In this document: piece after piece, positions 25,620 to 34,784 of the stretch
Layout of the letters: the number at the start of each line of letters is the position of its first letter
Position numbering within the stretch: position 1 is the first letter of the stretch
DNA from: Magnetococcales bacterium
Lineage (GTDB): Bacteria > Pseudomonadota > Magnetococcia > Magnetococcales > JADFZT01
Direction of reading: 5' to 3'
Length of the DNA: 44,785 nucleotides
Assembly (NCBI GenBank): GCA_015232395.1
Contig: JADFZT010000038.1
Coordinates: forward strand, 1 to 44,785
Notes under the pieces: generated by a model
What the model saw: the letters and a program-made list of their open reading frames with translations, nothing else
What the model was told of the DNA's origin: nothing
The model's database searches: none
Program-made: the position numbers and the translations under genes

Positions 25620-26315
25620 TCACCCCAAAGAGGGGTCCGGCTCCCCCCACATCCGCCGGGCTTCAAGAAGGCGATCCGGGGCCCCCATGTCGGCCCAGCA
25701 CCCTTCCAGAGCCAAGCCAAAAAGTCGCCCAGCCCCAAGGGCCTGATCGTAGAGACGGTTGAGGGAAAAAGGTTCCAGGGGGAAAGCGGCGACCGCTTTG
25801 GGGTGCACGATCTGAACCCCGGAATAGGTGCGGCTGCCCGCTCCACCCGGGGTGCGTTTCAGGGTGCCCTGGTCATCCATCAGGGTAAAATCACCCCCAT
25901 GATGGAAGGGGTTGGCCACCAGCCCCAGAAGCGCATCCATTTTTTCCGGGTCGAAACGATCCAACAGGCCACGAAGATCGAGATCCCACATAATATCGCC
26001 GTTAACCGCCAGAAAGGGCTCCTCACCCAATAGAGGCAGCGCCTGACGCACCCCGCCGCCGGTATTCATCAACCCCTCTTCCCGACTCCAGATGATCTCC
26101 ACCCCCCAGGTAGAACCATCTCCCACCTGATCCATCAGTTTATCCGCCAGGTGATGGGCATTGATCACCACCTGCCGAAAACCCAAAACCGCCAGACGCT
26201 CCAGGGTGTGGGCAATCACCGCTTTTCCCGCCACCGGCACCAGAGGCTTGGGGGTGTGATCGGTCAAGGGTTGCAGCCGCTCTCCCCGTCCAGCTGCCAA
26301 AATCATCGCCTTCAT
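25620..26315 (-). CDS. murU: N-acetylmuramate alpha-1-phosphate uridylyltransferase
   Basis: Nucleotidyltransferase that makes UDP-MurNAc from MurNAc-1-phosphate in the cell-wall recycling shortcut. The N-terminus MILAAGRGERLQPLTDHTPKPL is the sugar-nucleotidyltransferase signature (GxGxRL and the PKPL lysine). NTGGGV and the metal-binding FLAVNGDIMWD follow, and the C-terminal YSGVQIVHP region fits MurU. The 231-aa length is typical of MurU and shorter than GlmU or RfbA. The assignment rests on this and on the upstream kinase amgK, its pathway partner, 67 bp away on the same strand. The ATG at 26315 is preceded by a GGGGAGGTGTGAGG region. Confidence 0.92.
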   Translation of the reverse strand: MKAMILAAGRGERLQPLTDHTPKPLVPVAGKAVIAHTLERLAVLGFRQVVINAHHLADKLMDQVGDGSTWGVEIIWSREEGLMNTGGGVRQALPLLGEEPFLAVNGDIMWDLDLRGLLDRFDPEKMDALLGLVANPFHHGGDFTLMDDQGTLKRTPGGAGSRTYSGVQIVHPKAVAAFPLEPFSLNRLYDQALGAGRLFGLALEGCWADMGAPDRLLEARRMWGEPDPSLG

Positions 26316-26353
26316 CGCGCCTCACACCTCCCCTTCCATGGGTTTCATACACT

Positions 26354-26385
26354 TCCCAAACTATAATCATCCCAAACTATAATCA
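26354..26385 (+). repeat. Perfect 2 x 16-bp tandem duplication at the amgK stop codon
   Basis: The unit TCCCAAACTATAATCA occurs twice without interruption (26354-26369 and 26370-26385). The second copy contains the amgK stop codon, so the duplication gives a repeated TGA just after the gene. Perfect identity suggests a recent slippage event. The unit contains TATAAT on the plus strand, but no -35 box was found. Confidence 0.8.
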
Positions 26386-27408
26386 GGCCGCCTCCAAAGG
26401 GGCGTAGCGATCCAGGAGATGCCCCAGATCGGAAAGCTCCGGGTAGCGCTCCAGGGTCTCTCGCACATAGCCCATGGTGCGGGGAATGTCGTTGAGATAG
26501 CCATGCTTGCCATCCCGCAACGATAGACGGCCAAAAATACCGATGGCTTTCATGTTTCGCTGGATCGCCATCCAGTCAAAATCCCGCTCAAACCGCTCCC
26601 AGGAGGGCTCATACCCCAGCCGCGCCCCGGCTCCGGCCAACCACTGGGTCATCACCCGACGGCGAAAATCGCCATCCCAGGCCACATAGCAGTCCCGCAG
26701 CAGGCTTGCCAGATCGTAGGTGACCGGACCCATCACGGCATCCTGAAAGTCGATCACCCCCACAGCGGCCGCGCCCCCCTCACCCCGCCACATGAGATTG
26801 CGACAGTGATAGTCCCGATGGACAAACACCTCAGGCTGGCTTAAGGCTTGATCCAACAGAAGCTGAAAAATCTCTTCGAATCGATCCCGGTCCGGGGAAG
26901 AGATAGGCGTTTTGCGGATCCCTTCCACATACCAGTCGGTAAAAAGAGCCAACTCCCGCCGCAACATGGGCCGATCATAGGTGCGGCGATGGGCAATGGA
27001 GCTGCTGTCGTTGGGGGTGGCCTGGATATCCAAAAGGGTGGTGACCGCTTCCTGGTAGAGCACGCCAGGATCAACCCCCTCGGCCAATGCCTTGAGATAG
27101 GTCACATCCCCCAAATCCTCCAGCAACAGGTGGCCATCTCCCAAACGTGCCTCATGGATCCGGGGAACCGGCACCCCATGAGTGGCCAAAAAACGGGCAA
27201 TATCTACAAACGGGCTGGAATCCTCCTTATCCGGCGGGGCATCCATAAAGATAAACGGCCCCCGCTGGGAGTGAACCCGATAATAGCTGCGAAAAGAGGC
27301 ATCTTCGCTGGCCCGAGCGACCTTAAAATCGGCCCCGAAAATCTCCCCCAAAAAGGCATTCGCTTCAGGTGTCAGGGCAACCTCTGCCCCACCAGAACTG
27401 GAACTCAT
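26383..27408 (-). CDS. amgK: N-acetylmuramate/N-acetylglucosamine kinase
   Basis: Anomeric sugar kinase of the aminoglycoside-phosphotransferase (APH) fold. It phosphorylates MurNAc and GlcNAc at C1 for peptidoglycan recycling and works with MurU. It has the APH sequence ASFRSYYRVHSQRGPFIFMDAPP near the N-terminus, the catalytic loop FVHRDYHCRNLMW and the metal site GVIDFQDAVMGPVTYDLASLL. The 341-aa length agrees with characterised AmgK. Start 27408 is chosen for AAGGAGAG just upstream; longer in-frame options exist up to 27519 but add low-complexity sequence. It sits between tsaE and murU, the arrangement seen in pseudomonads and alphaproteobacteria. Confidence 0.93.
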   Translation of the reverse strand: MSSSSGGAEVALTPEANAFLGEIFGADFKVARASEDASFRSYYRVHSQRGPFIFMDAPPDKEDSSPFVDIARFLATHGVPVPRIHEARLGDGHLLLEDLGDVTYLKALAEGVDPGVLYQEAVTTLLDIQATPNDSSSIAHRRTYDRPMLRRELALFTDWYVEGIRKTPISSPDRDRFEEIFQLLLDQALSQPEVFVHRDYHCRNLMWRGEGGAAAVGVIDFQDAVMGPVTYDLASLLRDCYVAWDGDFRRRVMTQWLAGAGARLGYEPSWERFERDFDWMAIQRNMKAIGIFGRLSLRDGKHGYLNDIPRTMGYVRETLERYPELSDLGHLLDRYAPLEAA

Positions 27409-27478
27409 CGACTCTCCTTGATCTACTAACCCACCGGTCTCTTGTTTCATGCCTGCCCTAAAAACCGCATCCCCTTCT

Positions 27479-27973
27479 CTAAAGATGAACCCCACGCACC
27501 TCTTCAAGAAAAGCGGCACTCACCTCACCCAAAGCCCGAAGGTGAATCTTCCGCTCTTCATCCCCCCCAGCCCCAAAATCGATCTCCACCACCAGACGAT
27601 CTTCAGGCAGCCAGCCATCGGCCCGCTCCGGCCACTCCATCAACACCACTCCACCTCCCTCCAGATAGCTCTCAGCCCCCATCAGGGTGAGATCGTCCGG
27701 ACCCTCCAGGCGATAGAGGTCAAAATGATAAACCGGCAGCCGCCCCCCTTCATAGGGGTTAACCAGGGTAAAGGTGGGGCTGGTAATATAGGGTTCATTG
27801 ATACCGAGCCCCCGAATCACCCCCCGGGCAAAAGCGGTTTTACCCGCCCCCAATCCCCCATGGAGGGCAATCACACAGCCGGGACCAAGCCCACGGGCCA
27901 GGGCTCCCCCCCACCGTTCGGTCTCTTCTTCCGAACCACTTACCAGGGAAACCGGTGCTCTGTCACTCCCCAT
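27479..27973 (-). CDS. tsaE: tRNA threonylcarbamoyladenosine biosynthesis ATPase TsaE
   Basis: P-loop ATPase needed with TsaB and TsaD to make the universal t6A37 tRNA modification. Walker A is ALHGGLGAGKTAFARG; TSPTFTLVNPYEG, VYHFDLYRL and LMEWPERA are the other family motifs. The 164-aa length is normal. The ATG at 27973 lies inside the end of the CBS-domain gene (11-bp overlap), so the two are translationally coupled. It is followed 70 bp later by amgK on the same strand, a common arrangement. Confidence 0.95.
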   Translation of the reverse strand: MGSDRAPVSLVSGSEEETERWGGALARGLGPGCVIALHGGLGAGKTAFARGVIRGLGINEPYITSPTFTLVNPYEGGRLPVYHFDLYRLEGPDDLTLMGAESYLEGGGVVLMEWPERADGWLPEDRLVVEIDFGAGGDEERKIHLRALGEVSAAFLEEVRGVHL

Positions 27974-28418
27974 TCTCCACCACCATCGCTCGAATGATAT
28001 CCCGCTTGCCGATAATCCCCACCAGGTCATCCCCTCGCATCACCGGCAGCAAAGGAAAATCTTCGTCCTGGATAATGGTGGCGATCTCTTCCATTTCGGT
28101 CTCCTCATCCACCATCACCACCTCCAGGGTCATGATTTCCGAGGCGGTGAGAGCCGCCATCTTGCGAAGATCCTCTTCATATTGACGCTCCCCGGCGATG
28201 GGAATCACCGCATCGAACAGGGTCACCAGAGTTGGCAGGTGGACCCTTTTGACCCGATCCACCAGATCCCCCTCGGTGACAATGCCCACCAGCTCTCCCC
28301 CATCCATCACCGGCACACCGCTGATCTTTTTTTCGGTCAACAGCTTCGCCAGGGCCTGAACCGACAGCTCCGGAGAGGCCGTTACCACCTCGCGGGTCAT
28401 GATATCCTTGGCTTTCAT
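27963..28418 (-). CDS. CBS-domain-pair protein
   Basis: A 151-aa cytosolic protein made of two CBS motifs. The first starts KAKDIMTREVVTASPELSVQALAKLLTE and ends GIVTEGDLVDRV; the second starts ASEIMTLEVVMVDEETEMEEIATII and ends GIIGKRDIIRAMV. CBS pairs bind adenosine nucleotides and regulate partner proteins, but stand-alone ones have no fixed role. Between the two motifs lies a segment (RVHLPTLVTLFDAVIPIAGERQYEEDL) found in many stand-alone pairs of this type. A GAGGGAG ribosome-binding site precedes the ATG. It overlaps tsaE by 11 bp, so it heads the tsaE-amgK-murU operon. Confidence 0.9.
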   Translation of the reverse strand: MKAKDIMTREVVTASPELSVQALAKLLTEKKISGVPVMDGGELVGIVTEGDLVDRVKRVHLPTLVTLFDAVIPIAGERQYEEDLRKMAALTASEIMTLEVVMVDEETEMEEIATIIQDEDFPLLPVMRGDDLVGIIGKRDIIRAMVVENGE

Positions 28419-28505
28419 TGTGCAATCTCCCTCTCGCCATGGCCAACACAGTAGCGTGTATGGTACGGTGCTTTGTCGATACTCTCAACTTTTCCAAATG
28501 AAATC

Positions 28506-28904
28506 ATGCTGTTCAAAATTCTCATACCAGCCATCGTTATCGCCGCTGTCTATTTCCTGGGCAGAAACCACGCCCATGACCCCAAACGTCTGCAGGTTTT
28601 GCCTCCCGTTGTCACATCCGATCCGGAGTCTGGCAGCCTGGAAAAAAGCCGCGCTTTTCAACTGGCGGCATTTGGTTCAGCGGCGGCAGTGGTGCTGGTG
28701 ACCGCCTGGCTTGTTTATGATGGCTGGCGGGAAGAGCGGCAGGTGGTGATTATCCGGGTGGTCAACACCCAAACCGGTATAGCCGCCAGCTATCGATCCC
28801 GGCAGGGGGATGTCCATCTGCGCACCTTCCTCACCCTGGATGGCCGCCGGGTCACCCTGGCAGATGTGGAACGCATGGAAGTGGCCCCAGCCCCAACGCC
28901 CTGA
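28506..28904 (+). CDS. Predicted membrane protein, unknown function
   Basis: A 132-aa protein with two hydrophobic segments: MLFKILIPAIVIAAVYFLG at the start and LAAFGSAAAVVLVTAWLVY at about 59-77. A soluble C-terminal part follows (VVIIRVVNTQTGIAASYRSRQGDVHLRTFLTLDG). The C-terminal part looks like a small beta domain with a final conserved-looking DGRRVTLADVERMEV. I do not recognise a family. It is transcribed alone, divergent from the CBS gene and convergent with the histidine kinase gene. The ATG at 28506 has no strong ribosome-binding site; a TTG 11 codons upstream is possible. Confidence 0.65.
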   Translation: MLFKILIPAIVIAAVYFLGRNHAHDPKRLQVLPPVVTSDPESGSLEKSRAFQLAAFGSAAAVVLVTAWLVYDGWREERQVVIIRVVNTQTGIAASYRSRQGDVHLRTFLTLDGRRVTLADVERMEVAPAPTP

Positions 28905-29099
28905 CTTACTGCAAGCCCCCCGAATCACCCTCTTCCCTTAGACACCCTGAAAGGGGCTCTTGTTTCAAACAACCGCCTTCCAACCTGATGGTAACCCCAG
29001 ATTTCACAGTGATCCCAGGCTGTGCCCCATCCAACCAGTCCCAGCAAACCCCATTCAACCTCGCCAAGCTTTGGCAAAATTCAATCTGGATTCGATAGT

Positions 29100-29131
29100 G
29101 GGGCATGTGCAACTGCCGGATTCAGGTTCAA
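29100..29131 (+). repeat. Short dispersed repeat, copy 2
   Basis: GGGGCATGT (29100-29108), one base, then the 22-bp block (29110-29131) that also occurs at 61-82 with one mismatch. It overlaps the stop codon of the histidine kinase gene, so the element either supplied or tolerates the 3' end of that gene. Confidence 0.55.
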
Positions 29132-32100
29132 CCCTCTTCAGCCTTGGCACGGTTCAAATCCTCATAAAGCGCCTTGACCAACACCTCAGCCTCTCTCTCC
29201 AATCGGGGCCACAAGGTGTCGTCCTCCGGCGGCCGATGATGTATCGCTCCCCTCTCCAACTCCCGACAGAGCGCACCCAACCCCTCGCCACCCAAGGCCT
29301 CCGACGAACCTGTCAGCTGGTGGGAGATGATTTCCAGCTGCGGCCAATCCCTCGCAGCCATGGCGGTTGCCATTTTCTTCAAGCGCCCAGGCAGGCTCTC
29401 CAGAAACATCTCTATCACCGGGGCGATATCCTGGCCCAACTCCTGGCGCAACATCTCCAAAACCATCGGGTTGAAATGGCCGGCTGGGGGAGGTGAGGTG
29501 CGCTCGTCAAGGGAAGCCACCGATTCATCATGAACCTTTTCGGAGCTTTCGTTGGTGGTTTCCAACCCCGCAGAAGACCATTCAGCCCCCTCACGCTCTT
29601 CAGCCCCACCCACTCCCTCTTCAACCGCTTTGGATGCTGCCCCCTGCTGGCCAAACCCGTGGATCATCTCCAACAACCGTCCTCGACGAATCGGCTTAGT
29701 CAGATGCATGTCACACCCCGCCTCGACGGTCTTCCACTGATCCTCTTTCATGGCGTTGGCTGTGAGCGCCACGATGGGGGTAGGAGAGATGCCTTGGGCG
29801 GTTTCCCAGGCACGAATCCGGCGGGTGGCCTCATAACCATCCATAATCGGCATCTGCACATCCATCAACACCAGATCAAAGGATTGGGCCTGAAAAAAGC
29901 GTACCGCTTCATCGCCATTTTCCGCCATCTGGAGATGGTGGGGTGTTTTCCGCAAAAAAGCCGCCATCAAATCCCGATTGTCCTGGGCATCGTCGGCCAG
30001 CAAAATGAACAACCCCTTGCGCCTCTCCCGCTCCTGATGCCCACGCCGCACCTTCACTGAGGAAGGGATATCCAAAACAGCCTCATCCAGCCCGTCCGGT
30101 TCATCAGGCTCATGCCGCATCCGCCGCTCCACCTGGACCAGGCTTTCCACCCGGGGAAGTTTGGCGGTAAAGAGAAAACGGCTTCCCTGGCCTTCGACAC
30201 TCTTCACCCCGATCTCCCCCCCCATGAGAGCCACCAACTGGGTACAGATCGCCAACCCCAGGCCGGATCCCCCAAAACGCCGACTGGTGGACTCCTCAGC
30301 CTGGGAAAAAGGGTGAAAGATTTCCGACAGACGTTCAGCTGCAATGCCCACACCCGTATCGCTGATCTGGAAACGCACCAGATCCTGATCCTCAGCTCCA
30401 GGCATCACCGTAAGCTCTATCCGGCCCTGATCGGTAAACTTGATGGCATTGCCCAATAGATTGAGCAGCACCTGACGCAGCCTCAGGGGATCCCCCCGGA
30501 CCCAATCATGAACCCCCGGCTCAATGTGAAAATCGAGGGCCAGACCCTTGTCTCTGGCTTGAGTGAGGAGAATTTTTTCCGTTCCCAATATCAACTCAGC
30601 CAGATCAAACCCCACCTCTTCCATCTGCATCTGGCCCGCTTCGATCTTGGAAAGATCGAGAATATCGTTGATCAGGGCGAGAAGCCCCTCCCCTGCGTGG
30701 TGCAACACCTCCAGATAGTGGCCCTGCTCCTTGTTCAACCCGCTGTGGGCGAGCATCTCCCCCATCCCGAGAATCGCATTCATGGGAGTGCGGATATCGT
30801 GACTCATGGCTGCCAGAAAAGCGCTCTTGGCCTGGCTGGCCTTTTCAGCGGCCTCTTTGGCTTCCCGCAGTTGCGCCTCCAACTCCTTGCGGCGACAGAT
30901 ATCGACAAAAAAGCCCCGCAAGCCGGTGACCCCCTCCTCTCCCCGGACAATGGTCACCACATCCCGAACCCAAACGGTACGCCCATCCGCCGTGATCACC
31001 CGATATTCAAGATCGTGATCCTCACCCTGGGCTGTCGCCATCTGACAATAGGAGCTGGCCTCCTCCCGATCCTCCGGGTGAAGTCGATTTTCCCAATCAT
31101 CCAACCCCTGCCACGATTCCGGGGGATAGCCCAGGAAGGCGGTTACCTGGGGCCCCATATAGATAAACCGCCCCTCTTTGAAGCTGAATTCCCAGGGGAT
31201 GAATTTGGAGGTTTCCACCAACCGCCGATAGTGCTCCCGACTCTCCTTAAGCGCCTCCTCCCGAATGATACGCTTGGTAATCTCCTGCTTGACGGCGGCA
31301 AAATGGGTGATTATTCCGGTGTGGTCCCGCACCGGGGTGATGATGGTCTCTTCGTGATAAAGGGTGCCACATTTACGTTTATTGACCAACTCCCCCCGCC
31401 ACACCTCCCCGGAAAGAATCGTTCTCCAAAGATGGGTAAAAAAAGCGGTTTCATGCTTGCCGGAATTCAATAATGCGGGGGTTTTACCCAGCACCTCTTC
31501 GGGGAGATAGCCGGAACATCGGGTAAAGGCGGGATTGACCCATTGGATGACTCCGTTTACATCGGTGATAATCACGGTGCTGGCGGTGGCATTGAGCACC
31601 GCCCCCCGCAATCTCAACTCCTTCTGGGTTTCCAATTCATCGGTGATATCAAAAAAGACACAGTGGGTCTGTTTAAAATGCTGTTGTGCATCCCGACTGA
31701 CCGCACCTTCGAACGAGACTGTGCGCAGTTGACCATCCTTGCGCTCTATCTGAAATTCAGCGGCGTTGACGGATCCTTTCTCTTTGAAGCTGGGAAAGCA
31801 CTGATTGAACAGAACTTTATCACTCTCCGGCAAAAAATCCCCAAACCAGCGATTATAAACCTCATGACGCTCATAGCCCAAGGTTCGCAGCCAAGCCTCA
31901 TTCACCTCAATGATCCGGCCATCGGCATCCAGGGATTGATAGCTGATGGGAATCCCCTCATAGAGGGTACGAAATCGCTCCTCGCTGTCGACAAGGGCTT
32001 TTTGGGCCGCCTCTTTTTCCCGCACCACCCGCTCCAGGGGCTCTACGGCGGTCTTGCGCAACACCCACCAGAGCGCCCCTCCCAAAAGAGCCGTCAGCAC

Positions 32101-32553
32101 CACCGAAATCCCCCCCAACTTCCAACCCATTTTGGCAGTCGCCTGGTTGATCCGGCTCATATCGTGCTTCACATCCAGCCGAAAAAGGGGATTATCCTCC
32201 AATGCAACGGTGGCTTGATGCACAAAAAGCTCAGAATCGAATGCGGGGCGGGAATAGTGACTGATGACAAAACCGTTGGGGAAGGTGACTTTGGCCTCAA
32301 TAATATCCGAACGTTCTTCAGCCCAGCCAACAACCGCCTCTTCTATCACCACCAAATCCCGACGCACCACGGCATCCCGGATCATGAGACCCAGGAGTTG
32401 CATTTCCCGCTGTATGTGTTGATGAAAAGTTTTCCCCACCTCGATCCGGTGATCGGCGACAATGAGGGTGCTGTTGATGGCGAGAAAAATAATGAGCACC
32501 AGCAAAAAAGCTGGAAGCCCCGGATATCTGATCAGGAATGCCGGTTTTCTCAT
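29128..32553 (-). CDS. Hybrid sensor histidine kinase (PAS-PAS-PAS-HisKA-HATPase-REC-HPt)
   Basis: A 1141-aa membrane-bound hybrid kinase. Two transmembrane helices (about 6-33 and 148-166) bracket a roughly 115-aa periplasmic sensor domain. Three PAS-type domains follow (about 188-305, 315-430 and 440-560), the third with a PAC-like end (WVRDVVTIV). HisKA has the phosphoacceptor MSHDIRTPMNAILG (His about 585). HATPase motifs are NLLGNAIKFTD, DTGVGI and GGSGLGLAI. The receiver has ILLADDAQDN, the phospho-Asp in VLMDVQMPIMDG (about 898) and LTKP. A C-terminal HPt domain carries SHQLTGSSEALGG (His about 1078). The ATG at 32553 is preferred over an upstream TTG. It lies 106 bp downstream of an HTH-receiver gene, a probable partner. 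The ligand is unknown. Confidence 0.94.
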   Translation of the reverse strand: MRKPAFLIRYPGLPAFLLVLIIFLAINSTLIVADHRIEVGKTFHQHIQREMQLLGLMIRDAVVRRDLVVIEEAVVGWAEERSDIIEAKVTFPNGFVISHYSRPAFDSELFVHQATVALEDNPLFRLDVKHDMSRINQATAKMGWKLGGISVVLTALLGGALWWVLRKTAVEPLERVVREKEAAQKALVDSEERFRTLYEGIPISYQSLDADGRIIEVNEAWLRTLGYERHEVYNRWFGDFLPESDKVLFNQCFPSFKEKGSVNAAEFQIERKDGQLRTVSFEGAVSRDAQQHFKQTHCVFFDITDELETQKELRLRGAVLNATASTVIITDVNGVIQWVNPAFTRCSGYLPEEVLGKTPALLNSGKHETAFFTHLWRTILSGEVWRGELVNKRKCGTLYHEETIITPVRDHTGIITHFAAVKQEITKRIIREEALKESREHYRRLVETSKFIPWEFSFKEGRFIYMGPQVTAFLGYPPESWQGLDDWENRLHPEDREEASSYCQMATAQGEDHDLEYRVITADGRTVWVRDVVTIVRGEEGVTGLRGFFVDICRRKELEAQLREAKEAAEKASQAKSAFLAAMSHDIRTPMNAILGMGEMLAHSGLNKEQGHYLEVLHHAGEGLLALINDILDLSKIEAGQMQMEEVGFDLAELILGTEKILLTQARDKGLALDFHIEPGVHDWVRGDPLRLRQVLLNLLGNAIKFTDQGRIELTVMPGAEDQDLVRFQISDTGVGIAAERLSEIFHPFSQAEESTSRRFGGSGLGLAICTQLVALMGGEIGVKSVEGQGSRFLFTAKLPRVESLVQVERRMRHEPDEPDGLDEAVLDIPSSVKVRRGHQERERRKGLFILLADDAQDNRDLMAAFLRKTPHHLQMAENGDEAVRFFQAQSFDLVLMDVQMPIMDGYEATRRIRAWETAQGISPTPIVALTANAMKEDQWKTVEAGCDMHLTKPIRRGRLLEMIHGFGQQGAASKAVEEGVGGAEEREGAEWSSAGLETTNESSEKVHDESVASLDERTSPPPAGHFNPMVLEMLRQELGQDIAPVIEMFLESLPGRLKKMATAMAARDWPQLEIISHQLTGSSEALGGEGLGALCRELERGAIHHRPPEDDTLWPRLEREAEVLVKALYEDLNRAKAEEG

Positions 32554-32659
32554 GGAATAATCCGCCCGCAACCCATCCCCACAATTTTACCGTGGATTCT
32601 CCGCATCCCCCAAATTCCCGGTTCCCAGACCAGGCCGAACATTGAACCGATTTCTGAAA

Positions 32660-33259
32660 CTACATAACCACACTCCGCTCGCCAACGATGGCCTTGAGTT
32701 GATCCATGGGAGCCGGTTTTCGAAATACTGTCACCTTATCCGGCAACCCGCCTTGCCGTTGGATTTCTCGTTTATCCAAAGCGGAAACCACCACGATGCG
32801 GGTATCGGCCAGTTCAGGCTTTTCGTTCAGAATCCAGATCATGCGAAAACCGTCCATTCCCGGCATGACCAGATCACTGATGATGATGCCCGGCTGTTTG
32901 CGACCGATCTGAATCAAGGCATCAAAACCGTTGGAGGCTGTGACCAGGTCCACCTCGAAAGACCAGGTCTGTATCTGGGAGCGGTAGAGGGCCACCATGG
33001 CGGGGTCATCTTCCACCACCAACAGGGTGGGTGGGGCGGGGTGGGCCTGGGAGTCCGGCCCCTTGGCGAGGGCCACTTGCCGCTCGTGGAGCATTTTATC
33101 CAATGAACTCCGGGCAATGCGGCGGTGCCCCCCGGCGGTTTTCCAGGCACGCAAAATCCCTTTTTCGACCCATCCCTGCACGGTAGGCAGAGCGACCCCC
33201 AGAATTTTGGAAGCCTCCCGGGTGGTGAGGAAAGTCTCTTGATCGGTATTTTTGTCCAT
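32660..33259 (-). CDS. HTH (excisionase/MerR-like) plus receiver-domain regulator
   Basis: A 199-aa response regulator with reversed order. Residues 10-53 form an excisionase/MerR-like winged helix-turn-helix (FLTTREASKILGVALPTVQG, then WKTAGGHRRI). A Pro-rich linker follows, then a receiver domain (about 78-195) with the acidic pair VVEDDP, phospho-Asp129 in IISDLVMPGMDG and the switch Lys181 in FRKPAP. Most response regulators carry the receiver first and the DNA-binding domain last. It is followed by the hybrid histidine kinase gene on the same strand, so it is probably the transcriptional output of that phosphorelay. It is divergent from xseA across an AT-rich gap that probably contains its promoter. 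Start 33259. Confidence 0.9.
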   Translation of the reverse strand: MDKNTDQETFLTTREASKILGVALPTVQGWVEKGILRAWKTAGGHRRIARSSLDKMLHERQVALAKGPDSQAHPAPPTLLVVEDDPAMVALYRSQIQTWSFEVDLVTASNGFDALIQIGRKQPGIIISDLVMPGMDGFRMIWILNEKPELADTRIVVVSALDKREIQRQGGLPDKVTVFRKPAPMDQLKAIVGERSVVM

Positions 33260-33292
33260 CCACTCGTCTCATGATGATAGAATTTACCTATG

Positions 33293-33320
33293 ATATTATC
33301 AGATTTTTTACGATTTCCAA
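33293..33320 (-). promoter_or_regulatory. Candidate promoter for the HTH-receiver/kinase operon
   Basis: On the minus strand TTGGAA (33315-33320) and TAATAT (33293-33298) are 16 bp apart, four of six consensus bases each, about 35 bp upstream of the HTH-receiver start. The surrounding 33260-33431 gap is markedly AT-rich with long T-runs on the plus strand, and also serves the divergent xseA gene. Confidence 0.35.
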
Positions 33321-33431
33321 CATTATTTTCATTTTCTTCATTTTTTTTGTTTTTATGTTTTTTACGCATAGAGACACGATGTTACCTTGGCTGATCTTGC
33401 AGCGGCGGCCATAAATTGGGATCATGCTGGC

Positions 33432-34784
33432 ATGTCTCAAGAAACCACCCTCCCCTGGCAAGAGTGGCTGAGTGTCGCCGAATTGAACGACCGCATTCAG
33501 ACTCTTCTGGAAGAGAGCTTCCCCTACGTCCGCGTCCGGGGGGAAATCTCTTCACCCAGAACCCCCTCCTCAGGCCACTGCTATTTCAGTCTGATCGACG
33601 GCAACTCCCGCTTGCGGGGGGTGATCTGGCGTACCACCCTTCGGCGACTGCCCGTCCCTCCCCGGGAAGGGGACGCCGTACTCATCACCGGTCGCATCAC
33701 CTGCTATCCCCCCAGGGGGGAGTATCAACTGGTGGTGGAAGGGCTGAAGATTGATGGGGCTGGCAGAGAACGGGATCGGCTCATGGAACTCCACGACCGA
33801 TTGCAGGCGGAGGGGCTTTTTGAGGCACAACGCAAGCGCCCGCTCCCCATGTTGCCTCAAACCATCGGGGTGGTGACCTCTTCCACTGGCGCTGCCATCC
33901 ACGACATCACCCGGGTTCTCACCCGCCGTTTTCCCGGCTTCCAGTTGATTCTGGCCCATGCCCGGGTGCAGGGAAGCGAGGCACCGGCAGAAATTGTCCA
34001 CGCCCTGGAAAGCCTGAATCGGGATGCACGGGCTGAGGTGATTATCTGTGGCCGTGGCGGGGGCTCTGCACAAGATCTGGCCTGCTTCAATGCTGAAATC
34101 GTCGCCCGGGCCATCGCCGCTTCCACCATTCCGGTGGTGAGCGCTGTGGGCCACGAAGTGGATCTCACCCTGGCGGACCTGGCAGCCGACGCCCGAGCCT
34201 CCACCCCCTCGGCAGCGGCTGAACTGATTATGCCCGAACGGAGTGTGCTCCTGGAGCGGCTCGCCACCCTGAAACAGCGTCTCATCCAGGCCGCAGGCCA
34301 ACAACTCCACCAGCGACAGAGTGGACTCCAAGGCCTGAAAAAACGCCTGATCCACCCCCGACGCACCATCGAAAACACCCGAATGCGCCTGGATGAACAC
34401 CACGAACGCCTGGTCCGCAAAATGCGCAGCCATCTCCAGTATAAAGGGGAGCGCCTCGAAGGGATGCGTCATCGGCTCCACCTCTGGGGACGCAGCCCGA
34501 CATTTCAACCTCTGACAGCCCGCACCCAACTTCACCAGGAAAGGTTGAATACCAGCCTGGGCCACCTGCTCAACCACAAACGTACCCAGCTTGATCATTT
34601 GACCACCCGACTTCAGAATGCCTCCCCCAACGCCATTCTGGGGCGGGGATACGCCATTGTCCGGGATGAGGAGGGGCGGGTGATTGACCGAGCCGCTGCC
34701 ACCACCCCTGGAGACACCCTTGCCATCACCCTCGCCGAAGGATCCGTCCAAGCCCGGGTGACCCACGTAACAGAGGCCCCATGA
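33432..34784 (+). CDS. xseA: Exodeoxyribonuclease VII large subunit
   Basis: Large subunit of ExoVII, a processive single-strand DNA exonuclease that works with XseB. The N-terminal OB fold (SVAELNDRIQTLLEESFPYV, GEISSPRTPSSGHCYFSLID) is followed by the catalytic domain with IGVVTSSTGAAIHDI, IICGRGGGSAQDLACFN and SAVGHEVDLTLADLAADARASTPSAAAE. A coiled-coil region and the C-terminal ILGRGYAIVRDEEGRVI complete it. The 450-aa length is normal. Start 33432 is the ATG closest to the first conserved helix; a TTG 15 codons earlier is possible. Its stop overlaps the following M23 peptidase start by 4 bp (ATGA). Confidence 0.96.
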   Translation: MSQETTLPWQEWLSVAELNDRIQTLLEESFPYVRVRGEISSPRTPSSGHCYFSLIDGNSRLRGVIWRTTLRRLPVPPREGDAVLITGRITCYPPRGEYQLVVEGLKIDGAGRERDRLMELHDRLQAEGLFEAQRKRPLPMLPQTIGVVTSSTGAAIHDITRVLTRRFPGFQLILAHARVQGSEAPAEIVHALESLNRDARAEVIICGRGGGSAQDLACFNAEIVARAIAASTIPVVSAVGHEVDLTLADLAADARASTPSAAAELIMPERSVLLERLATLKQRLIQAAGQQLHQRQSGLQGLKKRLIHPRRTIENTRMRLDEHHERLVRKMRSHLQYKGERLEGMRHRLHLWGRSPTFQPLTARTQLHQERLNTSLGHLLNHKRTQLDHLTTRLQNASPNAILGRGYAIVRDEEGRVIDRAAATTPGDTLAITLAEGSVQARVTHVTEAP

